From Agriotes lineatus (taxonomy: Eukaryota; Arthropoda; Insecta; Coleoptera; Elateridae): a stretch of 64,000 nt of DNA. Below are positions 30,395-41,300 of this stretch, one piece after another. The stretch's first letter is position 1. Every line of letters starts with the position of its first letter. Position numbers and translations under genes: made by a program. The notes under the pieces are model-generated. The model was not told the origin of the DNA. It searched no databases and worked only from the letters and a program-made list of their open reading frames with translations. The DNA is taken from assembly GCA_940337035.1 (NCBI GenBank), contig CALNHX010005154.1:48662-112661 (forward strand), written 5' to 3'.

Positions 30395-31742
30395 CAAGAT
30401 ACAGATAATGAAACAATTGCTATTGATAATTATCGTCTGATTCGAAGATACCGTGGTGTGCGTGGCGGTGCAGTTGGTATTTATTTTCGTAAATGTTTTA
30501 ATTTTAAAATTATTGCTACTAATGATAATATAGAGCAAATGTTTTTGGAACTTAGGGTGCACAATTTAAATATAGTTGTAGCAGTAGTTTATAGACCGCC
30601 CTCTTGAAACTACAAAGCATTTTGTAACGAATTTAAACAGGCACTTGCTTTGCGTACAGTTATATCTGATCAGCTAGTTTGCTTTGAAGACATTAATATC
30701 AATCTTTTTAAATTATACAATTCTGATACTATTTACTTTAATTCTATGATTGAAACTTTAAATATTAAGCACATTATTAATGAGCCGACACGAACTCAAA
30801 ACAATACAGAATCTCTTATTGATGTTAGCTTAGTTTCTGATCTCAGTTTGGCGACCTCTTCAGGGGTAGGCCTTCAACATCTTTCGGATCATGAATTAAT
30901 TTATTGTAATTTAGCTATATCTAAACCTACAGTGAAACCAAAATATCTAACTTTAAGGTGTTTCAAAAATTTCGATTATTCCCTGTTCTATCGTGAGCTA
31001 TGTCAAATTCAATTTCATCTAATTTATGAAATGATGGATGTGGATGATAAAATACAATTTGTTACTTCTAAAATACTTTCATTATTGGACGAACATGCTC
31101 CTGTTCAAACAGTTATAATTACGAAGAAAAGAGTTCCGTGGATTACGGAGAATGTTAAACTGCTTATGTCTTTACGAGATAAATCCAAATTAAAATTTCG
31201 AAGAACTAAATATCCAGCTCATTGGAGCTATTACAAATCTCTCCGAAACTTTACTACACGTATTATTAACAATGAGAAAAGGGCTTATTTTGAATTTATA
31301 GCACGTAATAGATCCTCAAAAACGCTATGGAGTGAAGTAAAGTCTTTGCAGATTGCCAGCGATACTAACATTGCTGTACCCGCTGAGCTTTCTGATCCTG
31401 ATAAGATAAATGACTTTTTTTATTAATTCAGTTCCAGCAACTAACAATGACAACACTGATATTATGGAATTTTATCATAATAACAAAGTGGTTGACAACA
31501 TGACTGATTTTGATTTTGCTTTTGTCGACGATAATATTGTCACATCAATTATCAATAACCTTAAAAGTAAGAGTACGGGTTCAAATGGTATAAGCTTGCA
31601 GATTATTAGATATTGCTGTCCAATAATTATTCCTTATATTACCCACATTATAAATTCTTGCTTTGCCATGCGTAAATTTCCCACTATTTGGAAGAATGCC
31701 AGGATTACTCCTATACCAAAAACTCAAATCCCACTGAAATGA
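30395..31742 (+). pseudogene. Endonuclease, linker and RT start of third CR1-like copy
   Basis: One in-frame TGA at about 30605 interrupts VVYRPPS. The frame from 30650 continues through HIINEPTRTQNNTESLIDVS, LSDHELIYCNLAISKP (catalytic D-H present), LTLRCFKNFDYSLFYRELCQ and VPWITENVKLLMSLRDKSK, ending ...DKINDFFY. A frameshift near 31420 leads to INSVPATNN and then KSKSTGSNGISLQIIRYCCP with FPTIWKNARITPIPKTQ, the start of the RT domain. Confidence 0.85.
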
Positions 31743-32801
31743 CAGATTTGCGACCTATCAGCATTCTTCCGACATTATCTAAAATTTTAGAAGGAATTGT
31801 CGACATGCAATTACGAGCTCATTTATAATCCTATAGTATACTTCCAAATTGTCAATCAGGTTTTCGTATAGGTTATAGTTGCTTTAGCTAACGTAATCGA
31901 TGACATTATTATGGCTTGTGACCAGGGTAAGGTAGCGGTGTTGGTCTTTTTGGACTTTAGCAATGCGTTTGATACAATAAATCATGTACTTCTTTGCGCA
32001 ATATTACATTATATTGGTTTATCAGATAATTCTGTGTCTTTCTTAAAAACGTATTTAAATGACAGGACACAAATAGTGAGGTTGGGCGAGATTTGTTCTA
32101 GTTCTAATGCTGTTACTCGTGGTGTACCGCAAGGTTCTATCTTAGACCCACTTTTGTATGTTATCTACGCATCCACTTTTGATAAATATATTAATTATTG
32201 CAATATACATATGTATGCCGATGATACACAGCTATATCACTCTTTCTTTATTGACGATCTTCAACGTGAATTATTAAACATTAATCAAGATTTGGCTAAT
32301 ATATCTGAAATATCAAAAAAACATTGTTTAAAGCTCAATCAAACAAAATCTGTAGTTGTTTCGTTTGGAAACAGAAAGAATTTACCAACTCTTGAAAGCA
32401 ATATTAATTTACATATTAATGATACTGTACTCCCTGTTACTTCGGAAGTTCGTAAATTGGGCCTTCTACTTGACAGCAATTTGAAATACCAATCGCATGT
32501 ATCAAACTGTATTAAAAAAGCATATGCGAACTTAAAGCTTATATACCCGCATAGGCAATGTTTTTCAATAAAGTTAAAATCACTGCTTTGCGAGTCTCTT
32601 GTTCTCCCACATTTTGTTTATTGCTGTCAGATATATGGACCATCTCTTACATATGAATCTTCGCAGAGAATACAGAGAGTGCAAAATTCCTGTCTAAGGT
32701 TGATTTTCGAGATCAGAAAATTTGATCATGTATCTCATAAGTTAACCGATCTTGGCTGGCTCACGATGGCTAACAGACGTCGATTTTTGAGTATGTGTTA
32801 G
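31743..32801 (+). pseudogene. Reverse transcriptase of third CR1-like copy
   Basis: After DLRPISILPTLSKILEGIVD (frameshifted at about 31740-31800) and a disrupted SGFRIGYSC segment, the 296-residue frame contains motif A VLVFLDFSNAFDTINHVLLC, TRGVPQGSILDPLLYVIYA, active-site MYADDTQLYHS, VRKLGLLLDSNLKYQSHVSN and the C-terminal RVQNSCLRLIFEIRKFDHVS and LGWLTMANRRRFL. Catalytic aspartates of motif A and YADD are kept; the usual Gly-Pro of GSILGPLL is Asp-Pro here. It stops at 32801 beside P-type sequence. Confidence 0.9.
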
Positions 32802-32810
32802 TCTTCCATT

Positions 32811-34779
32811 ATGAAGGAATTTGCACATACATTGTATTTTTACTCACCCAAGGCATACAATTTTTTAAAACAATATTTTATTTTACCCAATGGTCGAACA
32901 ATGAGAAAATGGCTGCGTAGTCTTAATTGTGAACCGGGTTTTTTACATGAAGTTCTAGAATATCTTAAAGTTGAAGTGCCTAAAAATAGACATTTAAAGA
33001 AGTGTGCCTTGATTATGGATGGTATGTCCATTCGCAAGCAAGTTATTTGGGACGACTCAAAAGGAAAATTTACGGGAAATGTGGACTATGGGGGCTTAGT
33101 AGATGTTGATTTTGAAATGCCAGCATCGGAGGCATTATTTTTTTAAATTGTAAGTTATACGAAAAACTTTAAATGCCCAGTAGCTTATTTTTTGATTAAT
33201 AAAACAGATGCCAACATTCAAGCTCAGCTTATTAAAACAAGCTGCGAAATTTACATGAATGTGGTGTTATAATAAAATCGATAACAGCAGATGGGGCACA
33301 AACTAATATCGCAACCTTTAGAAATTTGGGCTGTGATTTAGATCCAGAGGATTTAAAGCCATTTTTTGTTCATCCCTGTGACACTAATAACGTTCATTGT
33401 ATATTGGACCTATGTCATATGGAAAAGTTGGGAAGAAACACGTTTGCTGAGAAAAACCTAAATTCTCCTATGGGCAACATTTCTTTTAACTATATTAAAG
33501 AACTAGAAAATATACAACAAAAAGAAGGACTAAGATTGGTAAATTCCATTTCTTCCCAACATCTAAATTACAAAAACAAAATAATGAATGTAAGATTAGC
33601 CTCAGCGGTGGAGTAGCAGATGCTATTGAATTTTTAGACAAAATTTGTAATATGGATCAATTTAAAAATAGTTCTGCTACTGTTGAATTTCTAAGAAAAA
33701 TGAATAGATTATTTGATATGCTTAATTCTAGAAACCCCTTTGAAAAAGGTTTTAAAGCACCTATAAGGCCAAACTCAATTAAATATTTCGAAGCGGTTTT
33801 TGAAGATACAATCAAATACCTTACTTCTTTAAAAATTGATACCATAAATTTACTTAATCACAACCGTAAAACTTTTGTGTTAGGTTTCATTATAACAATG
33901 AAAAATACAATAAATTTACCTAAAGATCTTTTTTTCCTCTGATGATCCTTTGAAATACTTTTTACCATACAAGTTTTCACAGGATCATTCGAGCTTTACT
34001 TTTAATGTATTCGATCTAGGGGGGTGGAATAATAATCCAAACTCGTAACAATTAAAATGGTCACTAAGGCAACTATTATTTCGTAATTCTATAAAAGCAA
34101 GTTTAAGTGCCAATTGTTGCGAGTTTGGAGAATATTGCACTCCTGCATTTGAATTTAGATCAATTAAAAGAACCCAAATACAAAAAATGACGATTTTGAA
34201 CGAACAGATGATATAAATAATATAATTAAATATTTGGAGGAAAAAAATCTCTCCGAATTCAAGGAAAATATTTTATATTATATTTCAGGATATGTTATTC
34301 GTAATTTGATAGAAACATCCACTTGCAATGACTGTGTTGCATTTTTTTTACATAGAAATAGTCAAAATTTTACCGACCATGAGTATAGTTCCTCTATAGA
34401 AAATAATAAAAAATTTACAAGTTTTGCTTCAAGCTTCAAACATTATTTATAATATTGTTACTATTTTGGAAAAACAATGTAGATCGTTGATAAATGAGAG
34501 AGAGATATTAAAAAAAGGAATATATGTTAAAAAAATCTTAGTAAATAGAGCTATAAAATATTTTTCCGAAAAAATCAACTTTTTATTCCTATACACCCCA
34601 TAGCTCATGATGTTTTTGTAGAGGAATTACACGAAATTCAAATCGTTAGAAAAGTTACAAATATTTTTTTAAAATGTAGAATGCATCATTATTCCGAATT
34701 GGTAAAAAATGAAATTCATGGTAAAACTTCTACGATTAGGCAGAAAATGACAAAACTAATTTTATTTCAAAATTGTTAA
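32811..34779 (+). pseudogene. P-element/THAP9-type transposase, intronless copy A
   Basis: Begins MKEFAHTLYFYSPKAYNFLK then FILPNGRTMRKWLRSLNCEP, continuing ALIMDGMSIRKQVIWD, NVDYGG, SYTKNFKCPVAYFLIN, LRNLHECGVIIKSITADGAQ, HPCDTNNVHCILDLCHMEKL, FRSIKRTQ, YISGYVIRNLI, CNDCVAFFLHR and a C-terminus RKVTNIFLKCRMHHYSELVK ending near 34779. This covers the P transposase RNase-H-like fold through to its C-terminus. At least five frameshifts (about 33142, 33245, 33610, 33940, 34445) inactivate it. No intron is seen over 2 kb; in particular the intron found in copy B after NGRTIR is absent. The THAP domain is missing on the 5' side. Confidence 0.85.
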
Positions 34780-35383
34780 AACTTGTAAAAAACGCATATA
34801 GCTACGTATACGTATACCTTCATAATCCTTATTGTTAATTATATATTTGTTTATTCTTGTAAACCCACACTCTCTATGTCGTGTTTTAGTTTAATTTTTT
34901 ATTGTTTTTTATTAAATATATGCACTAATTTACCTGCTATTTATATTTTGTTTACATACCTATTAATATTTTACCTATGTATGATATTTGTCACAAATAT
35001 ATTAAAAAAAAAAACATTATAGTTTTTATTAAAGTGCCGATGTACCCACTAAAACAGAAATTACCGTAAAGCTTAAAATGTGTTCAAACAATATTAAGTG
35101 AATAATAGTTAATTATTAATAATAAAAATATTACTAGTTGGTCATAGTGCTCATACCTATATTCAATGTGCACTTTGTTATTTAATTTTTGTCCATTTTA
35201 TAATTAATAGTAGGTCCAATAGGTTTTCTAGAGTTTAAATAATCATTTCACGTTAATAAATCGTGAAAAAAATGAATAAATTATTCATAATATATAATAT
35301 CAAAGATATAATAAAACAATTGAAAACATGTTTAATTTTCGCCTTGTGCGCCGTGTGTAAGAGTGCAATGGGGATACTACAAT
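34780..35383. other. AT-rich 3' region of P copy A
   Basis: No gene. An eleven-base A run lies at about 35005-35015. ATGGGGATACTACA (35368-35381) resembles the subterminal ATGGAGATACTACA of P copy B (37606-37619), so copy A may extend to 35383. Confidence 0.4.
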
Positions 35384-35702
35384 CAGTGAACTCTAACGTA
35401 ACTGGAAAGGACCCGTCGCGTGCGCAAAGCACGCAAAACTGTGTCAGGGGCGACAGAGTGAGAGGGAATGTACGTGTAGGATCCCCATCTCTGTTTTACA
35501 GATGCAAGTGAATGGCGATTGTGCGGTTCATTTCCCATTTATTACAATTTGTTAATATTTTGAGGAGCTTGTATCTTTGAAAAGGCGTTTAGTTTGTCGA
35601 ATACATTTACATCAAGCGGTTGGTGTATTTTGTTTAAAGCAAATTGCAGCAAAATAGTGCCAAAACCATTTTCCAAGTGTTGTGTTTAGAAACTGAGTAA
35701 TC

Positions 35703-36749
35703 ATGGTGCTTAATTGTGTAGCTTATGGTTGCAATAATGTACAGAATGCAAGAAAACCAATTTCATTTCATACGTAAGTTTACAGTTTTTTAATAGTCTA
35801 AAGTCTATAAAATCTTTGTTGTATGTTAAGATTTAAAATGCTCATAAAATGTAGTTAACCTATAAAAGTTAAAAAAGTATATAATAATTTTTATTATTAA
35901 TTAAGTATATGTTTATTTTAGTTTTCCATTCAAACGTCCAGAGATTCTGGAACTTTGGGTGAAAGCAATAAGAAGAGAGAATTGGTTGCCTTCTAAGACG
36001 AGTAGACTGTGCGGGCAACATTTTTTATCTGCGGATTACCAAACTAGGCCAGGATGTAATACTAAATTACTTAAACTTGATGCTGTTTCCGCTGTTTCCA
36101 AAACATCTATTGAAAAAGGCAACACCTCGCAGGAAATTAATTCGACATGATGTGAGTTATTAAAATAACCTTCTGTATTATGCAAAAAATTATAGTTTTT
36201 TTGTTATTTTTTTTTAGATGGCAGATGATAGGGTTAAAGAAGAACCTATGAGTATTGATTTTGGTGTTACTACACCAGAATCAATAAATTTGCCATCGTC
36301 ATCTGCTGGAGGATCAAAACTGCTCAGGGACCAAGAAACGCAGACTGCGGCAATAGATGATAGACTTTTCCGCTTGAAAAGACAAGTAAAAACTTTAAAA
36401 CAAAAAGTCAAGAGGAGAAATTTAAAGGTGTCTACTATGAAACATCTCATTAAGGAAATTTCAAAAAGTGGCTATAGCAATGAAAATTGAAATACTGTCC
36501 TGAAAAATTATTTTGAAGGTTAATAATAATGCTTGTGCTAAACTATTGTACTAGAAAATTAATAATGAATTTTTTAGGTCTGCCTTTAGAGCTTGTGCTT
36601 CTGCAGAAAACAGACTGAAATTAAAGATCGTGGCCAAAGACGTTACTCTACATTAATGAAGCAGTTTGCCCACACGTTATACTTTTATTCGCCAAAGGCA
36701 TACCGCTTTTTGAGGCAATATTTTGTCTTACCAAATGGACGTACTATAC
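35703..36749 (+). pseudogene. THAP-domain P transposase, N-terminal exons (copy B)
   Basis: Exon 1 (35703-35773) MVLNCVAYGCNNVQNARKPI joins in phase across an intron (GTAAGT to TTTTAG) to exon 2 (35922-36151), FPFKRPEILELWVKAIRREN then SKTSRLCGQHFLSADYQTR. These give the C2CH zinc residues of a THAP DNA-binding domain (C5, C10, the C-x2-H of LCGQH). The following LFPLFPKHLLKKATPRRKLI lies one frame over, so a small indel is present near 36085. Exon 3 (36218-36518) has a coiled coil, RLFRLKRQVKTLKQKVKRRN, and a TGA near 36488. Exon 4 (36578-36749) reads MKQFAHTLYFYSPKAYRFLR up to NGRTIR at a GTAAGT donor. The catalytic exons are absent. Confidence 0.8.
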
Positions 36750-36823
36750 GTAAGTAACAGAATAACGATAGGAAGACGAAATTTTAAGCCACTTGGGCCC
36801 AGTCCGATGACCTGAATGTGATG

Positions 36824-36943
36824 TTTTCTCTTTTAAGCTAATTCTGTTTGTATGATAGCCGATAAATGTAGACTAATTGTATTTTTTCTCTTTTAAGCTA
36901 ATTCTGTTTGTATGATAGCCGATAAATGTAGACTAATTGTATT
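36824..36943. repeat. Exact 60-bp tandem duplication
   Basis: TTTTCTCTTTTAAGCTAATT and the following 40 bases occur twice in direct succession without a mismatch. It lies inside the degraded P copy B. Confidence 0.9.
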
Positions 36944-37600
36944 TTACATAATTTATTCATGTAAATATTTGTACTATGAAATATTATTAAATACATTTTG
37001 TATTTTGCATATAATATATTATATAAAAGCATTTATTCTTTTTAATTTATTGCTAATTACAACTGCTGAAATGCTTAATAATCACTATTTCTTTATATTG
37101 CTCTTGTAAGTGTTCATAATAATGTTTACAAACAATTATCGATATTAAGCGTTTCACCATTTGCATTAGCCGTGATATTTTGAATTGAAATAAAATCATT
37201 GTTGAAATAAAAGTGTTGTGAAGGCCAGTTACTTATTCATTTTTGTACCTTTTCTCATTTGTAATTTTTTTCCAATGATTTATTTTGTTCCCTATATGTG
37301 TATCTATAATTTTGTTTAAACATATAATATAGATTTTAAGTATTGTTTTATCAGGCAAATAAGGGTTTTAACAAATTTTAATGACTGCTAAATTTGTATG
37401 GTCACCTATACAGAATTTTATTAAATTTTTGACAAATACTAGAAACAGTTAAATAATTATTTTACCTCTTAAAAGATTAAAGATTAATCAAATAATCTGT
37501 ATAAATTTTAATACATTATTTTAGAAAAGATAGGATAGGAAATAAAAAATAAAACCTTCAAATTTGCTCATTTCTGCCATTTATTCAATATGTTAAACAG
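36944..37600. other. AT-rich 3' part of P copy B
   Basis: No coding similarity seen. It replaces the catalytic exons expected in a complete P element. Confidence 0.4.
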
Positions 37601-37785
37601 AGATGGAGATACTACACACTTGCGGGTTGCCTAAAAATCAACTTGCCTCACTTTCAAAGCATTTAGCGTCCCTTCCAGTTGTCATTGAGTTCACTGCACA
37701 TGTCACATAAACACTTGCAATTATAAACAAAACATCTAAGTCTGCATCTTGCGTTGCTAATTTTATTATCCTAGGAACTTAATAT

Positions 37786-37926
37786 AGTAATTTACGATAC
37801 AAGTGCGTAAAGCTACTCTTTAGGCACGAGTGGGGTAGAGTTAAAACGCGAGTGTGCGAGCGTTTTAAGCCCCGCGAGTGACTAAATATGCTTTACGCAT
37901 GTGTATCGTACAATATTTTATTTACG
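37786..37926. repeat. Palindromic hairpin, CGAGTGTGCGAGCG centre
   Basis: TTTACGATACAAGTGCGTAA pairs with TTTACGCATGTGTATCGTAC; GTTAAAACGC pairs with GCGTTTTAAG around GAGTGTGCGA, with GCACGAGTGGGG opposite CCCCGCGAGTGAC. It belongs to the same structural class as the palindromes at 4018, 7439 and 52958. Confidence 0.8.
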
Positions 37927-38397
37927 ATAGAATCTAGAAAACATGGTAAATATTAAAAAAAAAAAAATGTAAATTAGGATTACCAGCAACCGGCCGTAAT
38001 TCTGCTTGTTTTAATTTTTTTTTTTTGAAATAGATTTACAGTGCTGCCAACAAGTTATTCAAACGTTTGAATTTCACAGCCCGCTGAGAATTTTTTTTTG
38101 GATCTCTCGATACAAATATGCTTAATAGAAGAGTACCTAAAATTCATATTTGAACTTGAAGTGCTGAATCTATAGCATAGGTGCTAGATACATTTTTTTT
38201 GTAATATCTGGGGCATATTATGACAAGAGTTGGCAGCATTGAATCTGTGTATATTTTGTCTTTTGGAGTAAACTAACCTAAAAGTGTTATCCATATTTTA
38301 CTGTCATTAGTACGTATTAAAAATTAAATTAGAGCTTACAACTTGCTAATACAATTATAATATAATTAATTATTACATTAAAAAACTAGTCACCACA

Positions 38398-41300
38398 ATG
38401 CCAGATATAAGTGTTGATATTACAAAAAATGGAAAAGCATACAAGCAAATTAAAGAAAAAGTTGAGTTTGTAGATTCAAAATTGTCGGGTTATGTGGATG
38501 TGTTGCGTGTGATACAAAAAAATGTAAATTCTCTACTTACAGAAATAGTGGAGCAAGAAAAATCTAATGAAATGTCTTTAGGTAATAATTTTCTTATCGC
38601 TTCAACTATGAGATATTTATAATAACGATAGATATTTGGGGAAAACTGCAGAATCTGGGGCCAATTCCCCACCCAATATTAATTTTAATTATTATTAACC
38701 GTGTTCTTCTAGTAACCTTAACTAAAATATAAAGAGAAGCATGTAAAAGTGGGGTAATTGGCCCCGAATTCTGCAGTTTAGCCGATATTTGTATATTTTT
38801 CGTGTTTATTTCTATAAGATTAGCACACACTAAAGTGATTATGTACATATTCATGTAATGTATTACGATATTATAACATAAACTGAAGTACAGATCTGTC
38901 GATTGGGGGCATATATGCATTTTGGGTAAACGTGCAGTTTCGGGATCCCTAATAACAACAAACCGATCGGCACCGCTTGCGTCAGAATATGCATGGTTGC
39001 CAGACTGAATTCATGTGCGTTTTCACGTGTTACCGTTACTACGTTACCAGACAAATTTTCTGCGTGTTCGGTTGTTTTTCAATGAACTTTTAGTAGTTTT
39101 GGTAATCCTGCTGTTATACAATTTTCTGCATTTATCTTTGATGGCAGTATACTCTGTTCACTATGGTCTCGGATTGTCAAAAATGACGTTTCATGGTAGC
39201 ACTGTTGAATTTGTATCGGTTTTTTTGTTACTACTAGGTTGGACAATGCAATAGCGTAATTTTGAAAATCTGGGTTTTTGTTACCTAGCAACTTTTATTT
39301 ATTTTTGCTTAAATCAGTTCGAAATATAACCTATAATTTATAGTTTTGACATTAGTAGCTTTATTAATTGTTTCTAGTTACCCACAGCTTGACTTAAATG
39401 TATTAACCATGATATAAAGGATTGTTTTTAATTGGATTTTGACATTGACAATCCGGGACTATAGTGAACAGAGTATATGCTATGGGTTTGCAGTAAAATT
39501 ATTTAAAAATTGCAGTAATAATCCCTAGTATAATTGAAATAAAATTACATCTGTTGGAAAATGGAAAAGGAAGATACAGGGGTGTGTAGGGGAGAAATAA
39601 AATCTACTGTATTTGTAACTAATAAACCTTCAAACAGTGCTAAGTTCATTATTGAATATAAAAAAGTGCAAGACATGTAACTACAAAAAATAAACTGAAT
39701 TGTTAATAAAACAGTGCATACATGTTTACCAAAACTAAATGTTACAAGATTTTACGATGCACTCTTCCATTAAATTTAAATATGACCTCCCGCTTGCACA
39801 TGTATTATATGTTATAATTTTCTTGAAAATAAGCAATCTCAACAGAAAGCTTTTTTTAAAATAATTTGTTGGTTTTTCAGTTTACAAAATAAATGTTCAA
39901 TCTCAGTACTGTAAATAATACAAACATTTGTGATAAGGTAATTCCGGGAGAGATGCCCTACCTAAGGTAAAAATTGAAACATAGACACAAACGGATTTAT
40001 TTGTAACCTGAAAAAATACATATCATCTTAAAAATAAAGTAAACTAACATAAACTCTGACATCAAACAAAAATGTTATTCATAAATCAATAAAAAAAAAT
40101 AAAACTCGAAACTCTGCATGTGGCCATCTCACCCGGTAGGTCCGGGTGAGTTGCCTCACCGAAACGGGAGAGATGCCCTAATTGTCATTCAAATTGGTTT
40201 TCACTTTATCGACTCTCTTTTTGGCTATTTCACACTGAATACATTTATCAACAACCCCTGTACGCCTTCTTCGCCGCAAAGTTCGAGATGGGATCCCGTA
40301 AATTCGTACAGCTTCATTTACTCCTATTTCTCCTTCATTCAATCTTCGAAGTGCAATTTCCAAATTTTTTTGCGTCCATTGCCGTCTTGGGGCAGCAGTA
40401 ATCTTCCGGGTATACGTTGTAGGCATTGTACTACTATAAAAATGAACATGGCGTCATATTTTGCTACGTTTGGTGTGGGGCATCTATACTTTTATACGGG
40501 TTAGACGCCCTAGGGCATCTATCCTTTTTGTCGGGTATAGATGCCCCACCTGTTAGTTTGGAACAGCCTAGCCGAAATCAGTATCTTTAAACATAACCTC
40601 AATTTAGAACTATTTAGAACCGTCTCACAAGGTGTTTACGTTATAAACTTATGCCAGTGCAAAATAACTGCTCAATCACATCCGTTTGTATTACATAGCC
40701 ACTTAAAAGTGATATACCTTACCTTCTTTTATGTTTATCAGCAAAAGTACAGATGCCACGGTTGAGTAATGGCACGCACTCGATGCTACAACTTGTAAAT
40801 AATACCAAAACCTGCTTCTAACGCCACCTATCGAAATTTTGACCAAATTAAGCATACTGGGGCATCTATACCGGTGGGGCATCTCTCCCGGAATTACCTT
40901 ACAATTTTTATAATAAACTCCTTTGGCCACTTAAGCCACCTCTATCTAGATGTGTCAAATACACTAATTCTTGTTGTTGATTACTTACCTGTCGTAGAAA
41001 AGTAGATTTTTACATTTTTCACAGTTCAAATTTGTTTTAATTCTGTGGACAATAGGTATATTCTATATACCTTGGCTTCTTCCTGCAAAATTGTATCATC
41101 TGCTAAAATTAAAGCATCTTCAAATTTTTAATTGAATGGTTTTGATCAGTATTAGATGCAATTTCGCAAGTATCCAAAATTTCTTTAATGGATAAGCTTC
41201 AATACAGAAAGCATTTTTAATTTTTTCCCTGATTTTCATACTTACATGACGGTAATATAATTTCCACCATTCGTTTGCTTATACTTGCCAAAACGATCTT

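Larger units (their letters stand above)
30395..32812 (+). mobile_element. CR1-like retrotransposon, third copy
   Basis: Truncated at the 5' end inside the endonuclease (IDNYRLIRRYRGVRGGAVGI at about 30425-30485) and at the 3' end just after the conserved NRRRFL motif, where P-type transposase sequence begins. Related to the other CR1-like copies but not identical to them. Confidence 0.8.
35384..37696 (+). mobile_element. P element copy B, 2.3 kb, with terminal inverted repeats
   Basis: The left end CAGTGAACTCTAACGTAACT then GGAAAGGACCCGTCG is matched in inverse at 37655-37696 (CAGTGAACTCAATGACAACT then GGAAGGGACGC when reverse-complemented). Subterminal motifs are also inverted: GGATCCCCATCTCTGTTTTA (about 35480) against AAACAGAGATGGAGATACTA (about 37600). 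No 8-bp duplication is visible (ACTACAAT on the left, CACATGTC on the right), so the copy is probably rearranged or abuts copy A. Only the first four transposase exons remain. Confidence 0.75.

Noticed and set aside
34990..35020. Poly(A) tail proving retroposition of P copy A
   Set aside because: The A run is short and about 230 bp past the stop, with no suitably placed polyadenylation signal; kept only as a hint.
36912..37109. Hydrophobic 65-aa plus-strand frame
   Set aside because: AT-rich sequence within a degraded P element; no start context or homology.
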